From positions 20,995 through 84,994 of the forward strand of contig CAZIID010000001.1 in assembly GCA_964539415.1 (NCBI GenBank): DNA of 64,000 nucleotides. The letters are read 5' to 3'. The translations under genes and the position numbers were made by a program. A model generated the notes under the pieces. That model did not search any database and was not told where the DNA came from. It was given only the letters and a program-made list of their open reading frames with translations. Origin of the DNA: CAYQFQ01 sp964539415. Its GTDB lineage: Bacteria > Patescibacteriota > Minisyncoccia > Phycocordibacterales > GWA1-40-21. Of the stretch, positions 16,233 through 24,841 are shown piece after piece; position 1 is the first letter of the stretch, and the number at the start of each line of letters is the position of its first letter.

Positions 16233-16697
16233 CTAGGATTTAACGTATTTTATAACCACCCTTCTTTCTTTTCCTTCACCTGTTGATTCTGTTTTTATAC
16301 CACTTTCTTTTCCAAGTAAATCGTGAACCACGAGCCTTTCATATGATGACATCGGCTCCATTTCTATATCTGATTTCAAATCTCTTGCTCTATTAGCTAA
16401 TATTAAGGCTTTATTCTTTAGTCTATCAACAATACTAGACTGATAATCATTTACATCAACAGAAAAAGTCTTTGAATCATCCATTTCCACTCCTTTCATT
16501 ACCATTTTCTTGATTATATGGCTAAGTGAAAAGAAAGTTTCTCCTCGATCACCAATTAATATGCCAGATTCTGATGTTCTTATGATAAAAACAGTCCTTT
16601 TAGTAATCTCATCTTCTTTGATATCTACACTTCTAAAAGAAACACCCATTTTAGCCAATAAATCAGATATTAAAGCTTTAATTTGTTCATTGTTCAT
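16233..16697 (-). CDS. jag: Jag/KhpB-like RNA-binding protein (KH-R3H)
   Basis: 154 residues. Jag (EloR/KhpB) proteins bind RNA and influence cell elongation and division. A KH domain with the GxxG-type loop SGILIGDRGETFFSLSHII is followed by an R3H domain, with the R-x3-H pair visible in SYERLVVHDLLG. The N-terminal Jag_N domain of longer homologues is reduced to a short region. It lies immediately downstream of yidC (one base between), the usual order near bacterial origins. Confidence 0.85.
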   Translation of the reverse strand: MNNEQIKALISDLLAKMGVSFRSVDIKEDEITKRTVFIIRTSESGILIGDRGETFFSLSHIIKKMVMKGVEMDDSKTFSVDVNDYQSSIVDRLKNKALILANRARDLKSDIEMEPMSSYERLVVHDLLGKESGIKTESTGEGKERRVVIKYVKS

Positions 16698-16698
16698 A

Positions 16699-17430
16699 TT
16701 ATTGTTTTTTGAGCTTATTAGCCATTAAGACTTCTTGGATAACTGAAAAAATATTGCTTGTTATCAAATACAAAGATACAACAATAGGGAAGCTTCTTGC
16801 AACTATAAAAATCATAAAAGGCATAACGTATTTCATTTGGGAAGTCATACTTTTAGACAATTCGTCTTTAAAGCTTGGTTTTTGGCCATCTTTTACAACT
16901 GGTTTAGGTGTTTTATTTGAAGATAAGCTTATCTGTAAGAACTGAGTAAGTGCAGCAACGAGGGCTATAAGAGTACTTTTACCAGCAACGTCTATACCAA
17001 AGAAAAACATATTTATATTTTCAGGAACTTTCACAAAAGAATACAATAGATCAAGATTAATTTGTGGTAGACCACCTTTTAGAAAAATGGCATACAAAGC
17101 CCAAAGTATTGGAAGTTGAATAATTAAAAGCAAAATACCAGAAAATGGATTTATCCCTCTGGTTTTATAAACCTCCATGATTTTCTGAGCTTGAACTTGT
17201 TTATCGTCTTTATATTTATCTTTTATCTCATCTAATTCAGGTTCTATTTTTTTCATCTCAAGCTGAGTTCTGACAGACTTCTGAGAAATAGGGAATAGTA
17301 TAAAACGAACAAGAATTGTGAATAAAATCACCGCGACACCGACGTTTATCCAAGGAATATAAGCCAAAAAGACTACAAGACCGTTGTACAAAGGTTTATA
17401 AAATATTGCATTGTATAGAAAGCTAAACAT
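16699..17430 (-). CDS. yidC: Membrane protein insertase YidC/Oxa1
   Basis: YidC inserts proteins into the cytoplasmic membrane, alone or with Sec. At 243 residues from ATG 17430 it is the short form without the large periplasmic domain. Features include LVRFILFPISQKSVRTQLEM, then the cytoplasmic helical loop LDEIKDKYKDDKQVQAQKIM and later hydrophobic segments. A TTG at 17439 in the same frame would add three residues and is less likely. It lies between rnpA and jag, the standard arrangement beside oriC. Confidence 0.9.
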   Translation of the reverse strand: MFSFLYNAIFYKPLYNGLVVFLAYIPWINVGVAVILFTILVRFILFPISQKSVRTQLEMKKIEPELDEIKDKYKDDKQVQAQKIMEVYKTRGINPFSGILLLIIQLPILWALYAIFLKGGLPQINLDLLYSFVKVPENINMFFFGIDVAGKSTLIALVAALTQFLQISLSSNKTPKPVVKDGQKPSFKDELSKSMTSQMKYVMPFMIFIVARSFPIVVSLYLITSNIFSVIQEVLMANKLKKQ

Positions 17431-17476
17431 TGTCCTCAAATTCTATACGAAAAGAATCCAAAACTCAAGGAAAAGT

Positions 17477-17803
17477 TTATTTTAAAACACAAACTTCTAC
17501 CTGTTGCTTTATTTCTGGTATATCTGTGCTAATAAAAGTAGTTTTAACAAAAAAAGCAAAGTCGGTCTGTTCTTTAAATTTACTCTTATCCATCTTATCT
17601 AAAATCGCCCAAAGCCTTCTTTTTAACAAATGTCTTTGTACTGAGGTTTTTGCAACCTTTTTACCCACAACAACCACAAAACGGCTATTTTTAAAACTAT
17701 TTGCCATACTTTTAACATAAAAAAACTTAAAATTAGGCCCTTTGCCAAATTTTACTACTTTTTCCATATATTCCTTAGGAATTCTATATTTTTGAGCTAA
17801 CAT
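17477..17803 (-). CDS. rnpA: Ribonuclease P protein component RnpA
   Basis: RnpA assists the RNase P ribozyme in tRNA 5' processing. At 108 residues it is a typical length. The core NSRFVVVVGKKVAKTSVQ followed by RHLLKRRLWAIL corresponds to the conserved basic RNR-type helix, although the usual R-N-R-x-K-R-R reads R-H-L-L-K-R-R here. It lies between rpmH and yidC, as in most bacteria. The RNase P RNA gene is not recognised in this window. Confidence 0.9.
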   Translation of the reverse strand: MLAQKYRIPKEYMEKVVKFGKGPNFKFFYVKSMANSFKNSRFVVVVGKKVAKTSVQRHLLKRRLWAILDKMDKSKFKEQTDFAFFVKTTFISTDIPEIKQQVEVCVLK

Positions 17804-17809
17804 ATGTAT

Positions 17810-17815
17810 ATTATA
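17810..17815 (-). promoter_or_regulatory. -10 box of rnpA
   Basis: TATAAT on the minus strand, 6 bases before the rnpA ATG. It sits directly after the rpmH terminator, so rnpA has its own leaderless promoter. Confidence 0.6.
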
Positions 17816-17841
17816 ACAAAAAAGAGGCTTAGAGCCCCTTT
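17816..17841 (-). terminator. Intrinsic terminator of rpmH
   Basis: On the minus strand AGGGGCT and AGCCTCT form a short stem followed by a T-run, 7 bases after the rpmH stop. Confidence 0.65.
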
Positions 17842-17847
17842 TTATAT

Positions 17848-17985
17848 TTAAACTGTTGAAAGTCTCTTTCTACCTTTCTGTCTTCTCTTCTTTAAGACTC
17901 TTTTACCATAAGCGGTTCTTGTTCTTGAAAGAAAGCCATGCTTTTTGGCTCTTTTTCTTTTTTTAGGTTGATATGTTTGTGACAT
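17848..17985 (-). CDS. rpmH: 50S ribosomal protein L34
   Basis: A 45-residue, very basic protein beginning [18 protein letters not shown] and ending KGRKRLSTV. The pattern [19 protein letters not shown] and then [10 protein letters not shown] is diagnostic of L34, a large-subunit protein. Position next to rnpA and facing dnaA across the origin is the classic bacterial order. Its -10 box TATACT ends 6 bases before the ATG. Confidence 0.95.
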   Translation of the reverse strand: MSQTYQPKKRKRAKKHGFLSRTRTAYGKRVLKKRRQKGRKRLSTV

Positions 17986-17991
17986 AAAGAG

Positions 17992-18020
17992 AGTATAAAT
18001 CAAAATACATAAATTGTAAA
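17992..18020 (-). promoter_or_regulatory. Promoter of rpmH
   Basis: On the minus strand TTTACA, a 17-base spacer and TATACT, with 6 bases from the -10 box to ATG 17985. The spacing is ideal for sigma-70, so the mRNA should be leaderless. Confidence 0.65.
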
Positions 18021-18239
18021 GCTGATTTTAGCTTTTTCTGTTGACCACAAAACAAAAAAGAATAGGGGATTGGGGCAGTGCAAAACAGAGCCTAAGTATA
18101 TAAAAAATGGTGTAATGAAAAAAATCTTGAAGTATATGTATATACATATATAATAGTAATCAACTTATTCACAGGTTATAAACAAAAAATATTTTTATTA
18201 ACATCTTGAACAACTTATAATCTTAACTGTAGATAAATT
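17998..18239. other. Putative replication origin, upstream part
   Basis: Gene-free stretch between rpmH and dnaA. It has a DnaA box TTATTCACA (18165-18173), a related TTATAAACA (18176-18184), an 18-base AT palindrome (18133-18150, TATATGTATATACATATA) and overall high AT content suited to a DNA unwinding element. The dnaA -10 box TATAAT is at 18216-18221, 18 bases before the start. The rpmH promoter overlaps its left end. Confidence 0.65.
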
Positions 18240-19577
18240 ATGTCTGACAATAAAACACTTTGGGAAAATGTCTTAACGCAAATGGAGCTTTCTATGTCGA
18301 AGGCGAATTTTAGTATGTGGTTTAAAGATACATATGTTCAAAAACAAGATGATGGAACAGTTTTTTTAGCTGTACCAAACGTTTTTGTAAAAGATTGGCT
18401 AATAAACAAATACCACAAAGATATATTAAAAAATCTCAGAGAGTTTGGTGAGCATATTAGAGCTGTAGAATACATAGTAGCCAAAGATGAGAGTAAGAAG
18501 CCTCAAATGGTTGTAAATAACTGTACACACACAGAACTTCCTTTAAATGACTTCTACATAAACAAGGAAGACAATCTCAATCCTAAGTACACATTTGATA
18601 CTTTTGTTGTTGGCCCATTCAACGAACTTGCACACGCAGCATCTCAAGCAATATTAAAAAAGATTGTTATTTATAATCCATTTTTCGTTTATGGAAGCAC
18701 TGGTCACGGAAAAACACACCTTATACAGGCACTTGGCAATCATTTTAAAAATACAGACTCAAATAAAAAGATCTTTTATATGACCTCAGAAAAGTTTGTT
18801 AATGATTATCTAAATTCATTAAGTAATGGAACAATAAATGCTTTTAAAGAAAAATACAGAAAATATGATGTTTTAATCATAGACGATATTCAATTCCTAT
18901 CAAAGAAAGATAAGTCACAAGAAGAATTCTTCCATTTATTCAATAGCTTCCACGAAAACGGCAAGCAACTAATCTTCTCATCTGATAAGCACCCAAACTT
19001 TATTCCTGACATTGAAGACAGAATTAAATCTAGATTTAATGCTGGTATGATAGTAGAAATTCAAAAACCAGATTTTGAATCAAGAATTCAGATATTTAAA
19101 AAGAAATCTGCAATGATAAATCTAGTTATTTCAAATGAAGTGATTGAATACTTGGCTTCTTCTGTAGAGGGGAACATAAGAGAGCTTGAAGGAATACTCA
19201 ATATAATAATGTGTCAGACACAACTCAAACAAAGAGATCTAAACATTACAGAAATAAAGGAATTGTTAAAAAACAGTGGAAAACCAAAGAAAACATTTTC
19301 AATTAAAGAAATAATAAAAACAATTGCTGATTTTTACGCAATTGAAGAGGATGAAATATACGAAAAAGGAAGAAAAAAGGAAGTTATAAAACCAAGACAG
19401 GTTATTATGTATATTCTTAGAGAAGATTTTGATATTTCTTTCCCATCTATCGGAGAAAAGGTAGGTAATAGAGATCACTCCACAGTTATTCACTCTTACG
19501 AGAAGATAAAAAATGATATGAAAGTAGACAATAATTTATTACAGGAGATAACACAAATAAGATCAATGTTGAAATAG
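18240..19577 (+). CDS. dnaA: Chromosomal replication initiator DnaA
   Basis: 445 residues. DnaA binds DnaA boxes and melts the origin. Domain I is at the N-terminus (LWENVLTQMELSMSKANFSM). The domain II linker (about 85-112) is short. Domain III has Walker A GSTGHGKTH (152-160) and Walker B VLIIDDIQF (211-219). Domain IV carries the DNA-binding signature GNRDHSTVIHSYEKI. Length and motifs are complete. The gene is flanked by DnaA boxes on both sides and followed by dnaN. Confidence 0.98.
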   Translation: MSDNKTLWENVLTQMELSMSKANFSMWFKDTYVQKQDDGTVFLAVPNVFVKDWLINKYHKDILKNLREFGEHIRAVEYIVAKDESKKPQMVVNNCTHTELPLNDFYINKEDNLNPKYTFDTFVVGPFNELAHAASQAILKKIVIYNPFFVYGSTGHGKTHLIQALGNHFKNTDSNKKIFYMTSEKFVNDYLNSLSNGTINAFKEKYRKYDVLIIDDIQFLSKKDKSQEEFFHLFNSFHENGKQLIFSSDKHPNFIPDIEDRIKSRFNAGMIVEIQKPDFESRIQIFKKKSAMINLVISNEVIEYLASSVEGNIRELEGILNIIMCQTQLKQRDLNITEIKELLKNSGKPKKTFSIKEIIKTIADFYAIEEDEIYEKGRKKEVIKPRQVIMYILREDFDISFPSIGEKVGNRDHSTVIHSYEKIKNDMKVDNNLLQEITQIRSMLK

Positions 19578-19792
19578 TATAGATAACTTGTGGATAATCA
19601 AAAAATAACCTGTTAATAATATATTGATAAATAAACAGATAATTTTAAACAGTTAGTTATAAACAAAAATATAAACATAGAAAAAATATAAAAAAATATT
19701 TTATGCTTATAAAATAAGGATTAAATAGTTATAAACATATACACACATATAATATTAATAATAGGTTTTTAATAGAAAATAAATAAAATACT
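19578..19792. other. Putative replication origin, dnaA-dnaN intergenic part
   Basis: A 215-base AT-rich gap with a perfect DnaA box TGTGGATAA (19589-19597, minus orientation) and two TTATAAACA words (19657-19665 and 19729-19737) identical to the one upstream of dnaA. A TATAAT at 19748-19753 could drive dnaN with a leader of about 30 bases. In many bacteria the functional origin lies in one or both of these dnaA-flanking gaps. Confidence 0.55.
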
Positions 19793-20893
19793 ATGAAATT
19801 AGAATCTGTAAAAGATAAATTGAATGTAGCAGTCTCAAAGGCAGGGAGAATAACAAGTAAAAATCTTACATTACCTGTACTTTCTTGTTTACTTTTAGAG
19901 ACAAATAAAAATTTTCTAAAGATAAAAGCCACTAACTTAGATTTAGGAGTTGAAATAATGATACCGGTCAAAACAGAGATTGAAGGTGTTGTAGCAGTTC
20001 CTGCACAAGTTATAAACAATTTTTTAAATAATTTAGAGGAAGATAAAAGTGTTTTTATAGAAAAGAAAGAAAATACACTAGAAATAAGATCAGAAAGTAG
20101 TGTTGCAGAAATAAAGACATTTCCTATAGATGATTTTCCAACAATCCCTTCTGTTGATAATGGTAAAACATTTAAAATACAAGCTAAGGACTTTTTAAAG
20201 GGAATAAGAGCTGTTATCTATAGTTCTTCAACATCAACTGTTAAACCTGAACTTTCAAGTGTCTATATATACTCAGAAGAAGAATATCTTGTTTTTGTTG
20301 CCACAGATTCTTTCCGTCTTGCAGAGAAAAAAGTTAAAATTAAAAAAACAGCTGATTTTGGAGGAATATTGCTACCTTATAAAAATGCCTCAGATATTAT
20401 TAAACTTTTTGAAGATATAGATGATGAACTTGAAATAAAAGTTTCAAAAAACCAACTTTCTGTTTTTTATAGTGGTTTGTATGTTGTGTCACGCGTTATT
20501 GATGGGGTGTTTCCAGATTACAAACAAATAATTCCAAAAGAAACAAAAACTCAGGTTATTGTTTTGAAACAAGATATTATAAATTCTCTTAAATTATCAA
20601 ATATTTTTTCTGATAGCTTTAATCAGATAAATTTAAAAGTTTTACCAAGTAAAAGAATTTTTCAAGCAAAAACAAAAAATCTAGATGTTGGAGAAAATAT
20701 AAATCAGATAGAGGCAACAACAGAAGGGGAGGATATAGAAATAAACTTTAATCATAGATATATTACAGATTGTCTTTCTTCTATAGACTCTGATAGTGTA
20801 TTTTTAACTTTTAATGGTATGGCTAAGCCACTTGTAATAAAAGGTGTATCTGATAAGAGTTTTACGTATTTGGTGATGCCGATGAATAGGTGA
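19793..20893 (+). CDS. dnaN: DNA polymerase III beta sliding clamp
   Basis: 366 residues, the normal clamp length. Three clamp domains can be followed: the first with AVSKAGRITSKNLTLPVLSC, the second with FLKGIRAVIYSSSTSTVKPE and VFVATDSFRLAEKKV, and the third ending in the conserved C-terminus FTYLVMPMNR. DnaN tethers polymerase III to DNA. It follows dnaA; recF is not found next to it. The start is ATG 19793, beginning MKLESVKDKLNVAVSK. Confidence 0.97.
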   Translation: MKLESVKDKLNVAVSKAGRITSKNLTLPVLSCLLLETNKNFLKIKATNLDLGVEIMIPVKTEIEGVVAVPAQVINNFLNNLEEDKSVFIEKKENTLEIRSESSVAEIKTFPIDDFPTIPSVDNGKTFKIQAKDFLKGIRAVIYSSSTSTVKPELSSVYIYSEEEYLVFVATDSFRLAEKKVKIKKTADFGGILLPYKNASDIIKLFEDIDDELEIKVSKNQLSVFYSGLYVVSRVIDGVFPDYKQIIPKETKTQVIVLKQDIINSLKLSNIFSDSFNQINLKVLPSKRIFQAKTKNLDVGENINQIEATTEGEDIEINFNHRYITDCLSSIDSDSVFLTFNGMAKPLVIKGVSDKSFTYLVMPMNR

Positions 20894-20902
20894 TTATTCT
20901 CT

Positions 20903-20982
20903 GTGTCATTCCCGCGAAGGCGGGAATCCAGGTTTAATCTAATATAGTCCTGGATCCCAGATCGAGTCTGGGATGACAGAAA
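20903..20982. repeat. Dispersed palindromic repeat (GGCGGGAATCC / CTGGGATGACAG type)
   Basis: Between dnaN and the next gene. It contains TCATTCCCGCGAAGGCGGG followed by AATCCAGG, and then CTGGATCCCAGATCGAGTC followed by TGGGATGACAG, i.e. two hairpins. Closely related words occur at 38917-39028. An open frame through it on the minus strand is a typical repeat translation and not a gene. Confidence 0.65.
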
Positions 20983-21048
20983 AAACAAAAAGGATTTTCA
21001 AGATAAAAAATTGTTCCATTAAGTTTTTATTTTATTTACACTGTTTTT

Positions 21049-21303
21049 ATGTTTAATATATCTAACTACTTAGAAAAATTTAAAACACTTTATTCGAATA
21101 ATCTTTATTTAAAAGATACGATTGTTAAAGTTGTAAAAGAAATAACAGGTATTGAAGTTGATAAAGAAAAAATTAACTACAAAAATGGTATTTTAATACT
21201 TAATCTAAAACCAATTCAGAAAAGCGAACTTTTTCTGAAAAAAAGTTCGCTTTTAAAGAAGTTTGATGAAGTGATGCCCAACAAAATAATAGACTTAAGG
21301 TGA
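21049..21303 (+). CDS. Small protein resembling DciA/DUF721
   Basis: 84 residues. The C-terminal half, KNGILILNLKPIQKSELFL followed by KKSSLLKKFDE, resembles the strand-helix pattern of DUF721/DciA, a helicase-loading factor whose gene often lies near dnaA-dnaN-recF. The N-terminal half is helical. It is short for the family, and identity is suggested by position and pattern only. A TACACT box ends 6 bases before the ATG. It abuts the convergent PBP gene with no gap. Confidence 0.4.
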   Translation: MFNISNYLEKFKTLYSNNLYLKDTIVKVVKEITGIEVDKEKINYKNGILILNLKPIQKSELFLKKSSLLKKFDEVMPNKIIDLR

Positions 21304-23808
21304 TTAATTAACCTTAAAGTTTATGGAACTTTCGTTTTTATTAAACAATCCATCAAATCCAACGACTCTTATTATGTTTTCTTGTTTGAGATTGTCTGTT
21401 TGGCTTGGAATAAAAGATATAGAGTATGGGGCATTGTATGCTGAACCTATAAAATTATCATTAAGATAGAAATCCGCTTTCAAAGGGAAGCTTGTGTTTA
21501 GTATTTGTGCGGAGACTGTAATTTTTTGATCTTTATCATAAGAGACACCATTTGCTGGGGAAGTAATAATTATATTTGGTCTAGTAGCTGATGTGTGAAC
21601 AGAGTCAGTTCCAGACGGCTTAATATTTGCCGGTATATTTTGTGTTCTTAACCATTCTTGAACAGAGAATTCCCAAGATGCAAATTGTGAATCGTTCTCA
21701 GGGTTTGTTGGAACTGGGCCTGTTGGATTATTTTTGTCTACCCAATAAAGTATTGAATGTGGATTTACTACAGATTTTTCTTCTCTTGTTTCACTTGGAG
21801 TATATTCTGTCGCAAGTAGTCCTGATATTTTATCTACGATATAAGTTTCATTACCTTGCCAGAAACCTCTAAGCACAGGTTTTAAGTCTTTACTTATTTC
21901 GGAGGGTTTTTTAAATGGGTTACTTGGGTATACGGAAAAAGTTTGTTTAATGAATTCATTCCAAAGAGGGGAGACGATATAACCAGCAACTTTTTTATCC
22001 ATAGGAGTGTTGTCGTTATTTCCAACCCATGCACCAACAACAAGATCTGGTGTATAACCAACGATCCAAGCATCTTTGTAGTCGTTTGTTGTTCCTGTTT
22101 TCACTGCTACTTGTCTATCTGAAAAATATAGAGATGAGTGAGCTCCAAACACAGGTGCTCTAGCTGCGTCGTCTGAAAGAACATCAGAAATCGTAAGGGC
22201 AATATCTTCAGGTAAAACTGAGTTTTCTTTTTGTTCAAATTTTTCAATTACCTTACCGCTTGAATCTTCGATAGAGAGAATGCTTGCATAAGGGTTTCTT
22301 GCTCCACTGTTTGCAAAAACTCCATAAGCGCTCGTCATATCAAGTAGAGAAACTTCTCCACCTCCAAGAACGAGTGTTAAACCATAAGTGTCTGCATTTG
22401 AAAGTGTGGTTATTCCCATAGACTTTGCTGTTTGCAGAGAATCTTTAATACCAGCAAGGTATAGTAATTTAACAGAAGGCACGTTCCTTGACTGTGCTAG
22501 GGCGCTTCTAAGGGATATTGGGCCAACGTATGTGCCTGTATAATTTACAGGAGCATAACAAGTTGAAGATCTATTGTTTCCAGGAAGAGTTATTGGACCT
22601 ATTGGGCTACAACTTGAGTTGAATTCTGTTGGTAAATCAAAAAGTACAGTATCTGGAGTGTATCCTTTTTCAAAAGCTGTCGCATAGACAAAAGGTTTGA
22701 ATGTTGATCCTGGTTGTCTTTCTGCGATTGCGATATTAAAGTTTCCATCTATTTCTGCATCAAAATAATCACGAGATCCTACCATTACCAAAATTTGTCC
22801 AGTTTTTGGATCGATAGCAACAAGGGAAGCGTTCTCAGCGTTATAAGCCTTGCTGTTTTCTAAGGCTTTTCTTTTTACAATTTCCTCAGCTTTTTGCTGG
22901 AGATTGTAGTCTAGAGTTGTTATAACTTTGTATCCATTTTCCTCTACCGCTCTTTCGCCATATTTTTCTATCAAATACTGCCTTACAAATTCCACAAAAT
23001 GCGGAGCGGAGATACCATATTTTTCTTTTGGTTTGAATTCAATTACTTCTTTTTTTGCAGCGTCGTATTCATCTTTGGTAATAAAATTCTTTTCTAACAT
23101 TTTCTGTAGAACAAGATTTTTTCTATTATCCAAAGCTTGTTTATTGTTGCCATAAGGTGAGAAAAAAGTCGGAGCCTGAGGTATTGCTGCAAGATAAGCG
23201 GATTCTGCGATGGACAGATCATCAGAGCTTTTTCCAAAGAAAGCTTTACTTGCTTCTTCTACTCCATACAAGTTTCCTCCATAAGGTGTTTCATTTAAAT
23301 AGAGAGATAAGATTTCTTCTTTTGAAATTGTTCTTTCAATTTTTAATGATAAATATATTTCTTTGAGTTTTCTTGAGATTGTTTTGTCTTGCGTTAGTAA
23401 AGAATTTTTTACAACTTGCTGAGTGATTGTCGAACCTCCTTGTCCGTAGCTTCCACTAGAAAAGTTGGCAAGAGTAGCTCTTATGAGAGATGTTATTTTT
23501 ATACCGTGGTGTTCATAAAAATCTGCGTCTTCAATGGCAACGGCGGCGTTTTTAATATTCTTTGAAATTGTTTCAAAGGGGACAACTGTTCTTTTTATGT
23601 CTTGGTGAATATTATAGAGCAGGATTTTCCCAGTTCTATCGTATATTTTTGTAGATTGTGAGACTTTTCTGTCCTCAAAAGATGAAAGATCCGGTAGTTT
23701 GAATGTTGAAACCCACATTGCTGTAGCGCCTAAAACCAATAGCACACAAATTATAGCTAAAATAAACAGTTTCTTATATAATTTTTTTATTTTCGTCTTT
23801 GTTTTCAT
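21304..23808 (-). CDS. Class A penicillin-binding protein (PBP1A-type)
   Basis: 834 residues. A bifunctional peptidoglycan glycosyltransferase/transpeptidase. One membrane helix lies at about 13-35. The GT51 domain shows EDADFYEHHG (catalytic Glu about 93), GQGGSTITQQ (122-131) and RKLKEIYLSLKIER. The transpeptidase domain shows SxxK at S368-K371, SRN at 440-442 and KTGT at 570-573. A C-terminal tail (about 745-834) looks like an Ig-like Big domain. A TATACT box ends 10 bases before the ATG. It diverges from ruvC. The organism therefore makes cross-linked peptidoglycan. Confidence 0.95.
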   Translation of the reverse strand: MKTKTKIKKLYKKLFILAIICVLLVLGATAMWVSTFKLPDLSSFEDRKVSQSTKIYDRTGKILLYNIHQDIKRTVVPFETISKNIKNAAVAIEDADFYEHHGIKITSLIRATLANFSSGSYGQGGSTITQQVVKNSLLTQDKTISRKLKEIYLSLKIERTISKEEILSLYLNETPYGGNLYGVEEASKAFFGKSSDDLSIAESAYLAAIPQAPTFFSPYGNNKQALDNRKNLVLQKMLEKNFITKDEYDAAKKEVIEFKPKEKYGISAPHFVEFVRQYLIEKYGERAVEENGYKVITTLDYNLQQKAEEIVKRKALENSKAYNAENASLVAIDPKTGQILVMVGSRDYFDAEIDGNFNIAIAERQPGSTFKPFVYATAFEKGYTPDTVLFDLPTEFNSSCSPIGPITLPGNNRSSTCYAPVNYTGTYVGPISLRSALAQSRNVPSVKLLYLAGIKDSLQTAKSMGITTLSNADTYGLTLVLGGGEVSLLDMTSAYGVFANSGARNPYASILSIEDSSGKVIEKFEQKENSVLPEDIALTISDVLSDDAARAPVFGAHSSLYFSDRQVAVKTGTTNDYKDAWIVGYTPDLVVGAWVGNNDNTPMDKKVAGYIVSPLWNEFIKQTFSVYPSNPFKKPSEISKDLKPVLRGFWQGNETYIVDKISGLLATEYTPSETREEKSVVNPHSILYWVDKNNPTGPVPTNPENDSQFASWEFSVQEWLRTQNIPANIKPSGTDSVHTSATRPNIIITSPANGVSYDKDQKITVSAQILNTSFPLKADFYLNDNFIGSAYNAPYSISFIPSQTDNLKQENIIRVVGFDGLFNKNESSINFKVN

Positions 23809-23818
23809 GACATTTAAA

Positions 23819-23824
23819 AGTATA
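23819..23824 (-). promoter_or_regulatory. -10 box of the PBP gene
   Basis: TATACT on the minus strand with 10 bases to ATG 23808, predicting a leader of about 3-4 bases. Confidence 0.5.
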
Positions 23825-23847
23825 GCATTTTGTGGTAAATTTTATAG

Positions 23848-24330
23848 ATGAAGATAATTTCAATTGATCCAGGGTACGAAAGAGTAGGGGTAGCGATTAT
23901 AGAAAAAACAGGGTCAAAGGAAGAACTTATTTTTTCTGATTGTATACAAACATCTGCAAAGATTGAACATTCAAAAAGACTTCTTGCAGTTGGACAGGAA
24001 GTGGCTTCTCTTATAGAGAAATATCAGCCATCTGTTTTGGCAACTGAAAGTTTGTTTTTTAAAAATAATCAAAAGACTGCGATGAAAGTTTCTGAGGCAA
24101 GAGGGGTTGTAATTTATGAGGCACAAAAAGCTGGATTGAAGATTTTTGAATACACACCACTGCAAATAAAGATTGCGACTACTGGTTATGGTAAGAGTGA
24201 AAAGAATCAGGTTATGGAAATGGTAAAACGTCTTATCAAAATAAATAAAACTATTAAATATGATGATGAGTATGACGCTATCGCTGTCGGTTTAACTTTT
24301 TTTGCTACGGATTCAAATAGGGTTAAGTAA
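23848..24330 (+). CDS. ruvC: Holliday junction resolvase RuvC
   Basis: 160 residues, the usual length. RuvC cuts Holliday junctions symmetrically after RuvAB branch migration. Acidic catalytic residues fit D7 (MKIISIDPGYERVG), E67 (ATESLFF), D140 and D143 (YDDEYDAIAVG). The gene is divergent from the PBP gene with 39 bases between them and ends at a bidirectional terminator. ruvB is 5 kb away; ruvA is not in the window. Confidence 0.95.
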   Translation: MKIISIDPGYERVGVAIIEKTGSKEELIFSDCIQTSAKIEHSKRLLAVGQEVASLIEKYQPSVLATESLFFKNNQKTAMKVSEARGVVIYEAQKAGLKIFEYTPLQIKIATTGYGKSEKNQVMEMVKRLIKINKTIKYDDEYDAIAVGLTFFATDSNRVK

Positions 24331-24331
24331 C

Positions 24332-24361
24332 AAAAAACTCGCTTGAGTGCGAGTTTTTTTG
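24332..24361. terminator. Bidirectional terminator between ruvC and the acidic protein gene
   Basis: AAAAACTCGC and GCGAGTTTTTTT form a hairpin with a 5-6 base loop and T-runs on both strands. Confidence 0.85.
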
Positions 24362-24366
24362 TTTTT

Positions 24367-24561
24367 TTAAAAGTTGTCTAAACCGTCTGTACTCATCATA
24401 CCTAGAAAATCATCTTCCTCGTCCTCTTCTTCAAGAGTCTCTTCTTCATCAACTCCAATCTCTTCATCAAAAGCTTCTAAAACATCATCGGAGATAGGGC
24501 CTTTTGCCTTTTCTTCTCCTCCTTCTTCACCGTCTTTTAAATCTTTATCGTCGTCACTCAT
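24367..24561 (-). CDS. Small highly acidic protein of unknown function
   Basis: 64 residues, almost entirely Asp/Glu/Gly with few basic residues (MSDDDKDLKDGEEGGEEKAK, then GVDEEETLEEEDEEDDFLGM). It has no membrane helix or catalytic motif. It is probably a disordered acidic protein. A TATTAA box lies 7-8 bases before the ATG, and it has its own terminator, which supports a real gene. No family is assigned. Confidence 0.55.
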   Translation of the reverse strand: MSDDDKDLKDGEEGGEEKAKGPISDDVLEAFDEEIGVDEEETLEEEDEEDDFLGMMSTDGLDNF

Positions 24562-24769
24562 TTTATTATTAATAATTATTTTTAATTTTATGCTTTTGAA
24601 AGCATTTTTATATATTGTCTAAAATTTTAGAATAAATGCAAATGTTTTAAACTGTGGATAAGTCCAACCTCTTTTTTCTTATAACTTATATCAAAATTCT
24701 TACACTTTTCTTATATGCTAAACTGAGTTTGCCATCATAAACTAAATAAAATAACTGTCAAGCATAAAA
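24562..24769. other. Intergenic region with a single perfect DnaA box
   Basis: No gene seen. It contains TGTGGATAA (24653-24661), identical to the box downstream of dnaA, and AT-rich sequence. Its role is unknown; a single box about 5 kb from the origin could titrate or regulate DnaA. Confidence 0.35.
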
Positions 24770-24803
24770 ACAACCTATATTTTTTATAGGTTGTTTTTTT
24801 GTC
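24770..24803 (-). terminator. Terminator of yebC
   Basis: CAACCTAT and ATAGGTTG form a hairpin with A/T-runs on both sides. It lies ~40 bases beyond the yebC stop and can work in either direction. Confidence 0.7.
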
Positions 24804-24841
24804 TTTCTTTGGACTTTAGACTTTAGGCTTTTGACTAATTT

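Noticed and set aside
20752..20988. Minus-strand frame of 78 codons at the end of dnaN
   Set aside because: Its first half is translation of the dispersed repeat (DSRLRGND-type peptide), a common false gene call.
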